From: Capra hircus
Lineage: Eukaryota; Chordata; Mammalia; Artiodactyla; Bovidae
Direction of reading: 5' to 3'
NCBI RefSeq assembly: GCF_001704415.2
Contig: NC_030836.1
Span: forward strand, 21,550,001-21,614,000
DNA length: 64,000 bases
A program made the position numbers and the translations under genes. Shown here piece after piece: positions 23,941 through 35,485 of the stretch; the first letter of the stretch is position 1; each line of letters begins with the position of its first letter. The notes beneath the pieces are model-generated. The model had not been told where the DNA came from and did not search any database. It saw nothing but the letters and a program-made list of their open reading frames with translations.

Positions 23941-24122
23941 TGGGGCTTTCCTGGTGGCTCAGATGGTAAAGAATATGCTTGCAATTCAGGAGACCCAGGT
24001 TCGATCTTTGGGTTGGGAAGATTCCCTTGGAGAAGGGAATGGCAACCCATTCCAGCATTCTTGCCTGTAGAATCCCATGGACAGAGAAGCCTGGTGAGCT
24101 ACAGTCCATGGGGTCACAAAGA
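23941..24122 (+). repeat. Bov-tA SINE, 3' truncated
   Basis: A sense copy from 'gggctttcctggtggctcag' to 'cagtccatggggtcacaaag'. The terminal ~20 bp are missing. Confidence 0.88.
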
Positions 24123-25034
24123 TACAGTATTTCAATGAGAAAGAGAACTCTCTAATACCAATAGTATTTAGTAGCTGTTCTAGGTGCCCTGCAAACATGA
24201 CTGTACTGAGTCATCACAACTTTGTGACAAATATTATGATCTCCTGTTTGTGAATGAATGGACTCAAAAGTTGAAGTAACTTGCCTGAGGTAAACGTAAA
24301 AGCAAAAAAAGTATTAATCCCAGGTGTTAATCCCTGATTCCAACTTTGTTGAACTTGACACTTACTGAACAGTGGTTATGTTAGGAACCAAAGGTATAAA
24401 ACTTAGCCCCTACTTTATAGGAGCTCAAAGTCTAATGAAAAGAAGTCTAACCATCATAGAAAGTACATATTTTTCCCACCCCATCAGCTTGCATTCCTCT
24501 GTCCTGTAGGGTACTACAGAAAGTACTGTGGACATTAAAAATACCAGTAAAGATGCTTATCTCATTCAAAAAGTTTAAGCTGGAGCAGAGACGCACAAAT
24601 CCCCTTGAAACTGTAACTGGCCTATGTATTCTTGCCCTTTTTGTGGAAGAGGGGCCTGCACAGTGAAGGACTACTGAATTCAATCCGGGTGGTAGCAATA
24701 CGACCAGCGTGCAGATGGATCCAGTTGGTTCATGTCATTAAACATTTGGGTCATAACAAAAACCTAACTTCTACTGAAAGACAGTAAATGGTAAATGACA
24801 AATTAACAATCCACCCACAAATGTTAAAAGAATCTGGAAGTGAAACAGATTACTTTCAGCTGGAACTACCTGGAAAGGCTCATAAAAGAGGGAGGATTTG
24901 GTTTGCGTTTTGGAGCATAGAAGGAAGTGTTTCATGTGAAGCAGAAGAGAAGACAATGATTCCAGGCGCAAGAAACATTAGCCACAGTAGTTGAGAAATG
25001 AAAGACCACGACTGTGCTGGGCTAGAAATGAGGC
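24123..25034. other. Non-coding interval with possible MIR/L2 relics
   Basis: The stretch at 24,200-24,300 ('gtaacttgcctgaggtaaac' region) has a MIR-like flavour but is too diverged to define. No gene is seen. Confidence 0.4.
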
Positions 25035-25035
25035 T

Positions 25036-25258
25036 GGGGATTCCCAGGTGGTGCTAGTGGTAAAGAACCACCCGCCAGTGCAGGAGAGATAAGAGCCATG
25101 GGTTCAGTCCCTGGGTCGGGAAGATCCCCTGGAGGAGGGCACGGCAACCCACTCCAGTATTCTTGCCTGGAGAATTCCCATGGACAGAGGAGCCTGGCAG
25201 GCTATAGTCCACAGGGTCACATAGAGATGGACACGACTGACATGACCTAGCACACACG
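25036..25258 (+). repeat. Bov-tA SINE
   Basis: A full-length sense copy from 'gggattcccaggtggtgcta' to 'acacgactgacatgaccta', with a CA-rich tail. Confidence 0.9.
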
Positions 25259-25358
25259 CACAGAAACAGGCTAGTTTAGTAAAATCAGAGGTAAGCTGTA
25301 TTTTAAAGGAAACATTATAAAATAAAGCCTGCATATGTTTCTAACAATTTTTGAGCTC

Positions 25359-25583
25359 ATGTGCTATTCTATGCTGTCAGTCATGTCTGACTCTTTGTGA
25401 CCCCATGGACTGTAGCCTACCAGGAGCCTCTGTCCATGGGATTGTCCAGGCGAGAAGGCTGGAGTGGGCTGCCGTTTCCTACTCATTGGGATCTTCCCAA
25501 CTCATGGATCTAACCCGTCTCTTGCATCTCCTGCACTGTCAGGCAGATTCTTTCTTTACCACAGCACACCACTTAGGAAAACC
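25359..25583 (-). repeat. Bov-tA SINE with target duplication
   Basis: An antisense copy. An exact 10-bp duplication (ttttgagctc) flanks it at 25,349-25,358 and 25,584-25,593. Confidence 0.92.
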
Positions 25584-25593
25584 TTTTGAGCTC

Positions 25594-26530
25594 CTATACT
25601 ACACAAAATATTAGCACCCTTTCACCGAGTGCTTTGTATTAAACAAATCTGGTGAGTCTTATTCTAACCGTCTATGGAAACAAATGAGAGAGCAGAAATG
25701 GAAAAAAAAAAAAAGTCAGAAAGAAGACAAGAAGAAGGAAGGAAATTTTAGCATAAGACAGCAAACTTGGCAGTGTACAAATACTACTTAACTAAGCCAC
25801 TTACCATGGGTAGAACATAAAGCAGGCTTTTTGATTTCGGGATTATTGTCTAAAAGAGATGCCACAGAAAAACACTTTAGCATAGTCAAATGTCTTATGA
25901 CTCTGTTTCCAAATACTCTACTTTTCTCAAAATAGAATTTTCTTTTGGCAGTTCAGTTGCCTATTTCTATTAATGCTGTGCTGGCAGTTCTTCCAAAGTT
26001 TTATCATCTGGGTATCAGATTAGTATTCATAGTTTATGTTCCTCGACCATATACCTAATGAGATTATAAAAGGCAGGAATGCATAGATTTAAAGTTGAAA
26101 ATACTTCGACTGTTAGAAGTTTAGTGCTAGATTTAGTGTCCTTTGGGCTCTAAAAAGTAGAGAAGAATAAGGGGAAATTTGGCAGCCATTACACAAGCAA
26201 TAAAAGGCAAATGGATCTTAAAGCACACTGTTAGAGGTATTCAGTCATGCTGTTAAATTAAGCTCCCCCTCCCTTTTCATTAAAATCTGTAAACAAACTA
26301 AGTAAAATCATCACATCAGAGAGCCGGAGAAGAACATAATGTTCACATCAATCATTTCTTGTTATACAGAACTACAGATATTAACTGATACTCTGGTTGC
26401 CTAGAGGATAAGAACACCAAACTGTTTTTCTCCTAAGAATGTTATGCTTTAAAAATTATAGTATTTACTAATATCTATTTTTTATCTATAAGGTTTGGCA
26501 TTCTTTATTTGCTTTAATTATATTGTTGCT
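25594..26530. other. Non-coding AT-rich interval
   Basis: No gene or assignable repeat. An A-rich run lies near 25,701-25,714. Confidence 0.45.
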
Positions 26531-26541
26531 TGCCATCCCTA

Positions 26542-26674
26542 CTGCTGCTGCTGCTAAGTTGCCTCAGTCGTGTCCGACTCTGTGTGACCCCATAGACGGC
26601 AGCCCACCAGGCTCCCCCATCAGCGGGATTCTCCAGGCAAGAACACTGGAGTGGGTTGCCATTTCCTTCTCCAA
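26542..26674 (-). repeat. BOV-A2-type monomer SINE
   Basis: Antisense copy with a (CTG)n tail at 26,543-26,556 and 'cccatagacggcagcccacc'. An exact 11-bp duplication (tgccatcccta) lies at 26,531-26,541 and 26,675-26,685. Confidence 0.92.
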
Positions 26675-26689
26675 TGCCATCCCTAACTT

Positions 26690-28840
26690 TATCATATTTT
26701 AATTATTATTTAGGAAAATGTATCTCTGAAAATTTTCTCAATACTTCCTATTACACAGTCAAGTTTAATCTACTACATATATATATTTATGTGTGTATAT
26801 ATATTATTTTTTTAATCTTGTCTTTATTATTACCTTCCACTTTCTGCTTTAGAATCCTTTGTAAATTTTGTCTTGTTCTGAACTTCTGGCATGTTCTAAA
26901 CATGCTGAATTAGCCACGAAATACTGAAATGTCTTCAAAAGGATCCGACTTTTACCAACATCCTGGTAACAGAGATGATGTTCGGTTGTATACATTCCCT
27001 CCTCTACATCCAGCATCAATAAAACACATGAATACAAGAATTATTAAAAGTAGGGGAAAAGTGAAGATACACCATATTCTAAGATAACCAAAAACAGGGA
27101 GTTTTACCCAATGGATCTGTTTAAATAAGGAGAGGCAAACTGCTAGAAAACACCATTCGTTAATCCACTCAAAAGAAAAAAGGGAAAAGAAATATTAACT
27201 ATGGCACTTTTGCTGTAAACATTCTTTTTGCCCCTTAAGTGGAGTGCTTCATCAAATCCAGGGGAATATTCCCTTTAAAGCCTTTCTTTATGTTTAAAAT
27301 CTGGTAACTAAATGATAAAAGCATTACCAGAAAGAATTTTTACATACCCATAAAATGTCTCTGTGACATTGTGAATTTTGTTTTAATCACTTATTTGTCT
27401 TATTTCAGCCAGTTTGTTTTGAAATGCTAGGAACCTGTGGGTAAAATACTCCTTGACATTAATGACATTAGCAGACTAGCTCAATCTAAGAACTTAGATT
27501 AAGTCTGGAAGTTATTAAAAAGTTTCTTGATTACTTTTCCACCATATTTGCTACCCAGTGAGAGAATATTAATTATGAAGATCAATTCATTTACTACCTT
27601 TTGAAAGAAAGTATAAAATGAGTTGTGTATTTGCATGTACTAAAATGCCTGTTTTTCTTAGCTTTCTTTTTTATATATTAATTCTCTTAGGACATTTCTG
27701 GTTATATGTCTGGAAACTTCAGCCATCCAGAAAAAAAGAAGGCTGGGAAATAATGAAAAAAATGTGCTGAAAGAATTCACATAAAAGATTTGGAGACTTG
27801 AAAATGGGAACAACAGACACAAAAAGTTATTGAACCAGGAAAAAAAAAAGGCCTTCCTGGCAGGTACCTTTATAGCAATACACTGATAACTGTGGGAGAA
27901 AAATAAAGGCACCTAGACATTATTACAGTTCTCCTCCATGAAATCAAAATTCTAACTCAAAGGTAAAGAGAGAATCTGATTCATATTTTATCTTCTTGGT
28001 TTAAACATTAGGAAAAAAAATTACCAGTTGTAAAAGAAAAATGAAATCTTAAAAATAATATTAGTTCAATTATTTAGTTCAAGTATCTTCTTAGGAATTA
28101 CATCTTATTTAATTCTATACAAATATACACATAAACACACATAAAGAGGATGGTGCACAATCTGTGTATTGACATATAATGTTAAAACTATATAGAATCG
28201 GTTTATGTTAATATGAATCTCACCATTGGCCCTTAGATACTGATATTTTCCAATAGGTGTCCAAGCAGTGGAAAAAATATAATAATGATAAGTCAGATGA
28301 GTTTCTTCCAGTGGGATTAAAGTATTTACTTTCTTACTGAATATTAGCAATCCAAGAGATATTAAATTAAATGCTAAGATTCTAGGAATTGGATGAGAGA
28401 TTATTTAAGGAAGGGGAGAAATTCTTGTTTAAATTTTGCCTTTTGAATAATTCAATCCATGTTTTTCATTACTCTCATGCAACCAAGATTTCCTCTGGAG
28501 TTACCATAGTATTCACTAATCACTAATAAAATACTCTATTACCTAATATGCGAACCCAGGGGATCCTGAAGATGTGAAGAAAGACAGTAACCTGAGATTA
28601 AAAAACAAATTCATAAGAGTTTCCACTGAGCCGTGATTCGCTCTTTTTTCCCCTTCTTTTCAATTTATGGGCTTTCGTTGAAATCAATACCAATTCACAT
28701 CCCATTCCAAAGGCAAAGGGATTTCACTCAATCACTTGAATATGCAGAGTAATTTTGATTCTTCCCTCCATTAAGATCTAATGATTCTTCTTCAGAAGGA
28801 ATTTTCAAGTCTGAGCACCACTTACTCCCCACCCCTTCTT
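26690..28840. other. Repeat-poor AT-rich interval
   Basis: About 2.1 kb with no SINE or LINE that I can recognise and no coding potential. Stretches this free of ruminant SINEs are uncommon in this window. Confidence 0.45.
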
Positions 28841-29160
28841 AAATGTTTCCTCTGCTACTTCCTTAGTGAAACTGTCATTTTGTACACCTGAACTACTGCA
28901 ATATATCTCTAGTGGACCTCCATTTATAGCCATTTGTCTCAGCTGGCTACAACCAATTCTCCATGTTGCTTTACAACAGATATGATCATGTCATTCTTGT
29001 GCTCTAAAACTTGTCAACAGAATCTGAATGCCAATTGTACACAGACCCTATTCCTTACTGTAGTATTCCAAGGTCTTCACAATCTGGGTCCATCTGCAAA
29101 CCCTCCATTTTCTACACATCAGACTTTCAGAATTACAGATTTCACAGGCTTATAACCTAT
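28841..29160. repeat. Ancient LINE-like repeat, unassigned
   Basis: A segment including 'caaggtcttcacaatctggg' resembles a widespread old mammalian LINE (L2-like) pattern. Assignment and ends are uncertain. Confidence 0.35.
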
Positions 29161-29194
29161 CTATCTTTTATCTAGCTATAAATATATGTATGTA

Positions 29195-29405
29195 TGCTAA
29201 GTTGTTTCAAAAGTATATGACTTTTTGAGATCCAATGGACTGTAGACTGCCAGGCTCCTCTGTCCATAGGAGTCTCCAGGCAAGAATACTGGAGTGGGTT
29301 GCCATACAATCCTCCAGATCTTCATGACCCAGGGATCAAACTCACATCTCCTGCAGCTTCTGCACTACAGGCAGATTCTTTACTACTGAGCCACCAGGGA
29401 AGCCC
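29195..29405 (-). repeat. Bov-tA SINE
   Basis: An antisense copy from 'tgctaagttgtttcaaaagt' to 'gagccaccagggaagccca', somewhat diverged at its 3' (left) part. Confidence 0.87.
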
Positions 29406-30030
29406 ATAGATAATGCATATTTCTACAAATGTATACCTATAAACACATATAAACTTTCTAAAGTAGATGTTTAAGAAAATAACTGCAAACTTTAAATTTT
29501 TTTCCAAATAAAGAAAACACAGAATTGCCTTAAAACATCAACTTTATTAAGAAATACTTTTTCCCTTCACTTAAATTTAGCATACTTATGAAAACACTTC
29601 ACCTTGTTCTGTCATCTATTTTTTATATATCACTATAATAATGATGACTTTGTCATAGATTGGCAGGAATGTCTGGCAATGACAGGTATTTGGGAATCAC
29701 TGCAGTAGACTAGTCATCATTCCCTAAACACACACTGATTGATAATATTATGACTCACAGACTTATATTAATTATGAGAATGGTTGAAAACACAGATGAC
29801 TGTATCAGTCAAGACCTTGGCAGGAAACCAGCACAGTCCGCAGGGATTCTGAAGGTAATTTAACAGAGTAGAAGCAAGGTCAGGGTTAAGGAAATCAACA
29901 AGGTATGTTAGAGCATCCAGGGATTAGCAACAGCAGGAAGTCCCTGGGGCTGCATGGAATACTAGAAGGTATCAGAAGCTCAGGGAGGCCTCAAGGAATT
30001 TGTAAATGAAAGAACCAGAATCCTGAGCCC
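29406..30030. other. Non-coding interval, possible MER-type relic
   Basis: At about 29,800-30,020 the text 'tgtatcagtcaagaccttgg' resembles the end of an old MER-type transposon seen widely in mammals, interrupted by the next SINE. The family is not assigned. Confidence 0.35.
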
Positions 30031-30125
30031 TTGCTGCTGCTGCTGCTGCTAAGTCACTTCAGTCATGTCCGACTCTGTGCAACTCCATAGACAGCAGCCC
30101 ACCAGGCTCCCCGTCCCTGGATTCT
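30031..30125 (-). repeat. BOV-A2-type SINE, truncated
   Basis: A (CTG)n tail at 30,032-30,050 is followed by 'gtccgactctgtgcaactcc' and ends early near 'ccccgtccctggattctc'. Confidence 0.85.
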
Positions 30126-30529
30126 CTTTAACAGAGAGCAAAGAAAGAAAAAAACTACATCCCTTGCCTCTTTCTGATGGTCAATGTCTCTCATTGGTCA
30201 ATTCAGCAGCAAGCCAGAGGGCCAGCGGGACAAGGCTGACAGTGTCAGTAAGGATCAGGCCAGTTCTCTGAACAAACAGAGAAAAGAAGAGAACAAGGCT
30301 AGGGAAATATGGAAAGGGCAAAAGGAAAATATCTAATCAACTAATTTTCTTCCTGGTTTATTTGTAGAAAATTTAAGGCAAGCTAATTTGAATTGCAGTG
30401 GTCTTTATTTTGCCCCCTTTCCTTAGCTAATTGTGTTAGAAAGTCTATGTTGGAGCAGTGCTATCCAAAATCTTTGTGTGTTATGGCACATATCAGTCAA
30501 TCAAAGAGAATTTCGTATGCATACAAACA

Positions 30530-31583
30530 TACAAACAGTCCTCAATTTACAAGGGTTTCACTCAAGAATTTTCAACTTTACAATGCTGCAAAAGTGATAT
30601 GCATTCAGCAGATTCATACTTTGAATTTTGATCTTTTTGCGGGCTACAGCTATGTGGTCTGATTCCGTCTCCTGATGCTGGGCAGCTGCGGTGAGTGACA
30701 GCTCTCAGTCAGCCATGCAATCTCAAGGGTCACCATCAATACTCTGAAAGTCACTCTGTACCCATAAAACCATTGTTTTCTTTAAATATAGTGCTCAATA
30801 AATGTCATGAGATACCAGACATTTTATTATAAAACAGGCTTTGTGTTACATGATTTTGTTCAATTGTAGGCTATTGTAAGTGTTCTGAGTACATTTAAGG
30901 TAGGTGAGGCTAAGCTATAGTGTTTGGCGGGTTAGGAGTATTAAACACAGTTTTCCAAATTCACTGACATATTGAGTGCAACACTTTCACAGCATCATCA
31001 TTTAGGATTTGAAATAGCTCAACTGGAATTCCATCATCTCCACTAGCTTTGTTTGTAGTGATGCTTCCTAAGGCCCACTTGACTCCACACTCCAGGATGT
31101 CTGGCTCTAGGTGAGTGATCACACCATTACAGTTATCTGGGTCATTAAGATCTTTTTTGTATAGTTCTGTGTATTCTTGCCACCTATTCTTAGTATCTTC
31201 TGCTTCTGTTAGGTCCATACCATTTCTGTCCTTTATTGTGCCCATCTTTGCATGAAATGTTCCCTTAGTATCTCTAATTTTCTTGACGAGGTCTCTAGTC
31301 TTTCCCATTCTATTGTTTTCCTCTATTTCTTTGCACTGATCACTGAGGAAGGCTTTCTTATCTCTCCTTGCTATTCTTTGGAACTCTGCATTCAGATGGG
31401 TATACTTTTCCTTTTCTTCTTTGCCTTTTGCTTCTCTCTTTTTCTCAGGTATTTGTAAGGCCTCTTCAAACAACCATTTTGCCTTTTTGCATTTCTTTTT
31501 CTTGGTGATGGCCTTAAGATATTTTTAAGCTTATGACTGGTTTAACGGGACAATTCTACCATAAGCTGAGAAAGATCTACATA
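30530..31583 (-). mobile_element. Tigger-like DNA transposon relic, copy 2, split by BovB
   Basis: The left part (30,530-30,950) is the reverse complement of copy 1: 'aaaacaggctttgtgttaca', 'ggtaggtgaggctaagctat'. The right part (31,515-31,583) continues the same element with 'ggtttaacgggacaattcta' and ends 'ccataagctgagaaagatct'. A BovB piece sits between them. Noncoding and old. Confidence 0.6.
30951..31514 (-). mobile_element. BovB LINE internal fragment (RT N-terminal part)
   Basis: A minus-strand frame at 30,961-31,473 (170 codons) covers the start of the BovB reverse transcriptase region, with blocks such as EFQRIARRDKKAFLSDQCKE and GDDGIPVELFQILNDDAVKV. It closely parallels the larger copy at 51 kb. 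It lacks the catalytic core and also the BovB 3' end, which is odd for a retrotransposed copy. It is not functional. Confidence 0.85.
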
Positions 31584-32371
31584 CAAAAGGCTTGGTGAAA
31601 AAAATTCTTTTTGCATTCTCTTTATATGATATTTTAAATACAGATGATTCTACATATTAAATTATACGAAACTTCCTAACAATATTTAAGACTAAAATTT
31701 TCACAAAGGAAAATTAATCATGCTTTTTTTCATATTTTTTTTAGTCTTGGTTTTGATGCTTGAAAGGGTCAGTCACAATTCCTGAGCAAGACCTTAACAA
31801 AGTTCTCTTCTTATTCTTAAGACACCTAACTAGAAAAGTTGTTGATAAAATAGGTAAAACCATTTTTATAGCCTTTTAAAATTGATATGGAATGAGGCTG
31901 TATTTAAAGATCTTTTTTCCTTTCCTTATAAAGGTAATAAATGTTGTGAATATAATGTTAAATATTACTATAATGATGGAAGTGAATTTCAAGTCCAAAA
32001 ACATTTCAAGTCAGGTGTCCCAAAGTTTTAATCAAGTTCTAGATTTCAAAATAAACATGCATTGTCAGAGCAGTCCTTATGCTACTAGCTTTGAGGCCAC
32101 TTAGAGTCATATCCACTGTAAGTGTCTCAAATTTGTGAAAACAGAGATTTAGGGCCACCATCTAGATCCACGCCCACAGATCTCACCTCTAATCCTTCCT
32201 CTAGCACCTTCCTCTGAACTCACAAGTGTTTGCCCTGTCTCTCTGGACATTTAGAACTTCACTGTTAACTTCTTGATGGGCTGCGATGTGCATTCTCTGC
32301 AGTCATTAGATTCCCAGGTGGCAGACCACGTCCAAAGAACTGAAAAGTGGATTATCAGACCTCTCGTGATC
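31584..32371. other. Non-coding AT-rich interval
   Basis: No gene or assignable repeat is seen between the Tigger relic and the third LTR. Confidence 0.45.
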
Positions 32372-32375
32372 TAAG

Positions 32376-32788
32376 TGTTAGGACCAAACTGGAGCCAGGA
32401 CAGGCTCTAAGGGGCAGGCTAGGCCTGAGGTTTAGTCTCTAGGAAGGCTGAGGCACTAGAAACTCCCACAGGCAGTGTAGCTCGACCAATCAGAAAAATC
32501 CCCATAGCCTCCCGCCTGTGCCAGACCTGAGCCAATCCAGATAGGGATGCGAGGTTTAAAAGTCGCACCTGCGCCAACGGTTTAACCAATCAGCTATGCT
32601 ATTACAGGAACAAAGAACCATCTGTATAAAAGTAGATGTGATTCAGAGCTCCGGGCTCTTGTCAGATTCCACTGTGCTGGATGAGACCTGGGCCCTAACT
32701 CGAGCTAGCAATAAACCCCTTTATGCTTTTGCATTGCTGTGGATGTCTTATTCTCTCAGTTTTGGGGACTCAGACTCTGGGCATAACA
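32376..32788 (+). mobile_element. Solo LTR of an endogenous retrovirus (LTR 3)
   Basis: A 413-bp segment with perfect short terminal inverted repeats (TGTTA...TAACA) and a 4-bp duplication (taag) at 32,372-32,375 and 32,789-32,792. U3 carries three CCAAT boxes (32,486, 32,532, 32,586) and TATAAAA at 32,625-32,631; AATAAA follows at 32,710-32,715. This is a complete U3-R-U5 layout of a class I element. No internal genes remain. The 83-codon frame at 32,596-32,847 crosses the LTR edge and is not a gene. Confidence 0.85.
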
Positions 32789-32792
32789 TAAG

Positions 32793-35100
32793 CAATGACT
32801 CTAGTCTCACAAACTCCACCCAGACTCCCCAAGGCCAAAGGAGATAGATGTTTATGACATACAGTTGTAAACTTTCCCACCGTACACTGATCAAAAAGTT
32901 TAAGATCCAGAAAAACATTTGCTTAGTTATAGTCAGTTACCTTTCTGAAAACAGTTCCAAAGAGTAAAAAGATCAACATTGTTGTTGTTGTTGTTGTTTA
33001 TAAGATATATAAATGTAATATTTTTGAGATTTGGTATGATGTTCTACAATCTGATCAGAGACTAGGTATAGGAACATAGGATGCAAGTTAAAGCCATTGG
33101 TTCCTGGACTTCATTGTCAAATTACCCTGTACACATCTAATGTTCTCTGTCCATTAAAATTCATTTGATGACTTTCCCCCTTTGTAATGGAAGCAAGTAA
33201 AACAAAGAAATTTTTGATTTTATATAAATAACTCCCACTAAGACATATCACCTCTGAGAAAGAGACTACATTGTCACAAAAAGTGGCAAGTATGTTTGTA
33301 AAGTTCTATAAGAAATCTGTCTTCAAAAGTTGTGTCAGCTTGTTATTTATTGTTGCTACTGGAGAATATAGAGAGACCTACTCAAAACTCAGTCTTGAAT
33401 CAAGTAACTGAGTTAGGATCAGGTGTAACCATTGCCCATAGTATTTGCCCTCAGAGTGATTGCAAACTGCCAAAGCACTTTCCTTCCATGAAACTGATTC
33501 TAGAATGAGAGAAAAAAAACCCTCTAAGTCTGCCCTGCCTGAAGATGTAGAGTCCAGGTCTGCTTGTTCCTATAAAAAAGCATTATTTCCACAAGCAGAG
33601 GACTGAAATAAGTGTCAATAAGTGAATATAATATTGTTCAGAGTAATACAAAGGAGCATCAGAATACTATGTTTTCATTGGTCTCCCAGTTCCACAGTGT
33701 CCTATAATTTCTGACATAATACATATCTTAAAATAACTAAAAATATGAAACCTAACCTAGAGCATGGCACAACTTGATTTTTCAAGTCTTAATAGTCCAT
33801 AGGAAAAGAATGCATCAGAAATCTCTCAGGACCAACAGTAAATATGGCAACATCAAGCTGTGTGTTTCTTTGCTAAAATTTTCTCCACCTTTGACCATAG
33901 AGTGTTGGTGGTTGCTCTTTTATATTACAGAGGAACAGAATCTGGAGAAGACATGAGAAGATATTCACTTCTGAGGCTTATATAACATTAACAATAATAG
34001 CAGTGTTCAGAGAGTGTTTATATGCCCCATACACCGCTGTTCTGAAGAGCTGGTATTACTTCAGTATATTTAGATGAAAGCTACAGAAAATAAAACTGGC
34101 AAAAGAAATGGGAATATATAGTGTTATAATCTTGAACAGGGTTAATTTGAGAGTTGTCTTAATCCAATGTATTCCTTGTGATTCTGAAATTCATTGGTTC
34201 AGGGAAAGAGATGGATCTGGTAGCTTTGGGCTTCATACAAACATTCAACAGCATCAAGAGGAAGAAACAATTTCTTAAGCATGCTTGATATCCAGCTTGT
34301 ATACAGCTGCATTGTCCAATACAACTATTACTTCATATTGGTCAATGTTCATGACCTACCAACTCTGAAGAGTAAGAAAAGTAATTATATAGGCCTCACT
34401 GATTAGAATTGATTCACCTGGCCATTTCCGAACAAATTTCTGTCCTTAGGAAATATTACACAATGGTCTGCTTAAGACTGGGTTTCCTAAATTAATTACT
34501 AAATTAAGAGAGGGTTGGATTAACACAATTAGCTCAAAGCAGCCTACCCCTCCACTGTGAGCTGCAATCAGTACTCAAAACTGAATCTTTATTATGCAAA
34601 GAGAGTAGGGTAATGATAGAATGGATACTAAAAGACAGCCAAAATACCAAAGATGGCATTTCACATTGATCACTTTATTTAATCCTCACCAGGATCATAT
34701 GAGGTAGGCTTTTTGTGAAAGCCTCTTTTTCTGATGCTTGTTTACCAATGCTTAACTCCCACAGTTAAATGCCACTTAGTTCAATTAGTTGGGTGAAATA
34801 AGAGTCAATTTAGCTATTCTGCTTTGGAAATTACAAAAACGAAAAACAACAGTGAAACTTTGAAATAAAATTTTACATTCCTTTAACATTTTAAGAAAGT
34901 GTTAATCTTGAAGTTTCACTTGACCTAGAATTCAAGTTCTAATAATGAAAGGATAAGGTCAAGGCCCAGGATTTAGCATAGTGTCTAGCATTAATTACTT
35001 GGGTTAGTACTTTTTTACTAAACTGAAATGAACTAAAATTTTCATTTAATAACATTTTCTTATATGTAACAGCACGTCTCTGACTTTCCCCAATTATGAT
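32793..35100. other. Non-coding DNA upstream of FANCF
   Basis: About 2.3 kb of AT-rich DNA with a short (GTT)n run near 32,980-32,998 and a possible MIR trace near 34,670. No SINE is recognised. Confidence 0.45.
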
Positions 35101-35122
35101 AAACCTTAATTAACACAGATTT

Positions 35123-35485
35123 ACTCACGCAAAACTTAGGAAATTTCTACTAGAGACTTTTTTCTAAAGCGAAAGGAAGCACGGAAACCTCCGTAAATAG
35201 CAGCAGCAGCATCTCCCACGTGGATCCGGTAATTTTCCAGCCCTAGCCCTTCATTCAATCTTCCTTGCTTAAAAATCCCCTCAACATCCATGGCGAAATA
35301 CAGGCCTTTGCTCAGGCTTAAATTTCCCGGAGTCCAGGTACCCGGGTTAAGGCCGCTGTGAGATTGACAGGCATTTTATCCAATAGCATTGCAGAGAGGC
35401 GTATCATTTGACCGACGCACCAATCAGCACGCAAAGAGTCTCCGTCGCCACGGTGAAGGCGGAAGTAAGGCCCTGCGGCGCCCCC
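35123..35485. promoter_or_regulatory. FANCF promoter, possibly divergent
   Basis: CpG density rises towards the FANCF start. CCAAT boxes lie at 35,380-35,384 and 35,420-35,424, exactly 40 bp apart, and an E-box CACGTG lies at 35,217-35,222. No TATA box is well placed, as is usual for housekeeping CpG promoters. On the minus strand 35,128 down to 35,123 reads GTGAGT, an excellent splice donor, so a divergent noncoding exon is possible. In human, GAS2 transcripts begin next to FANCF in the opposite direction. The promoter role is inferred from position and motifs. Confidence 0.7.
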
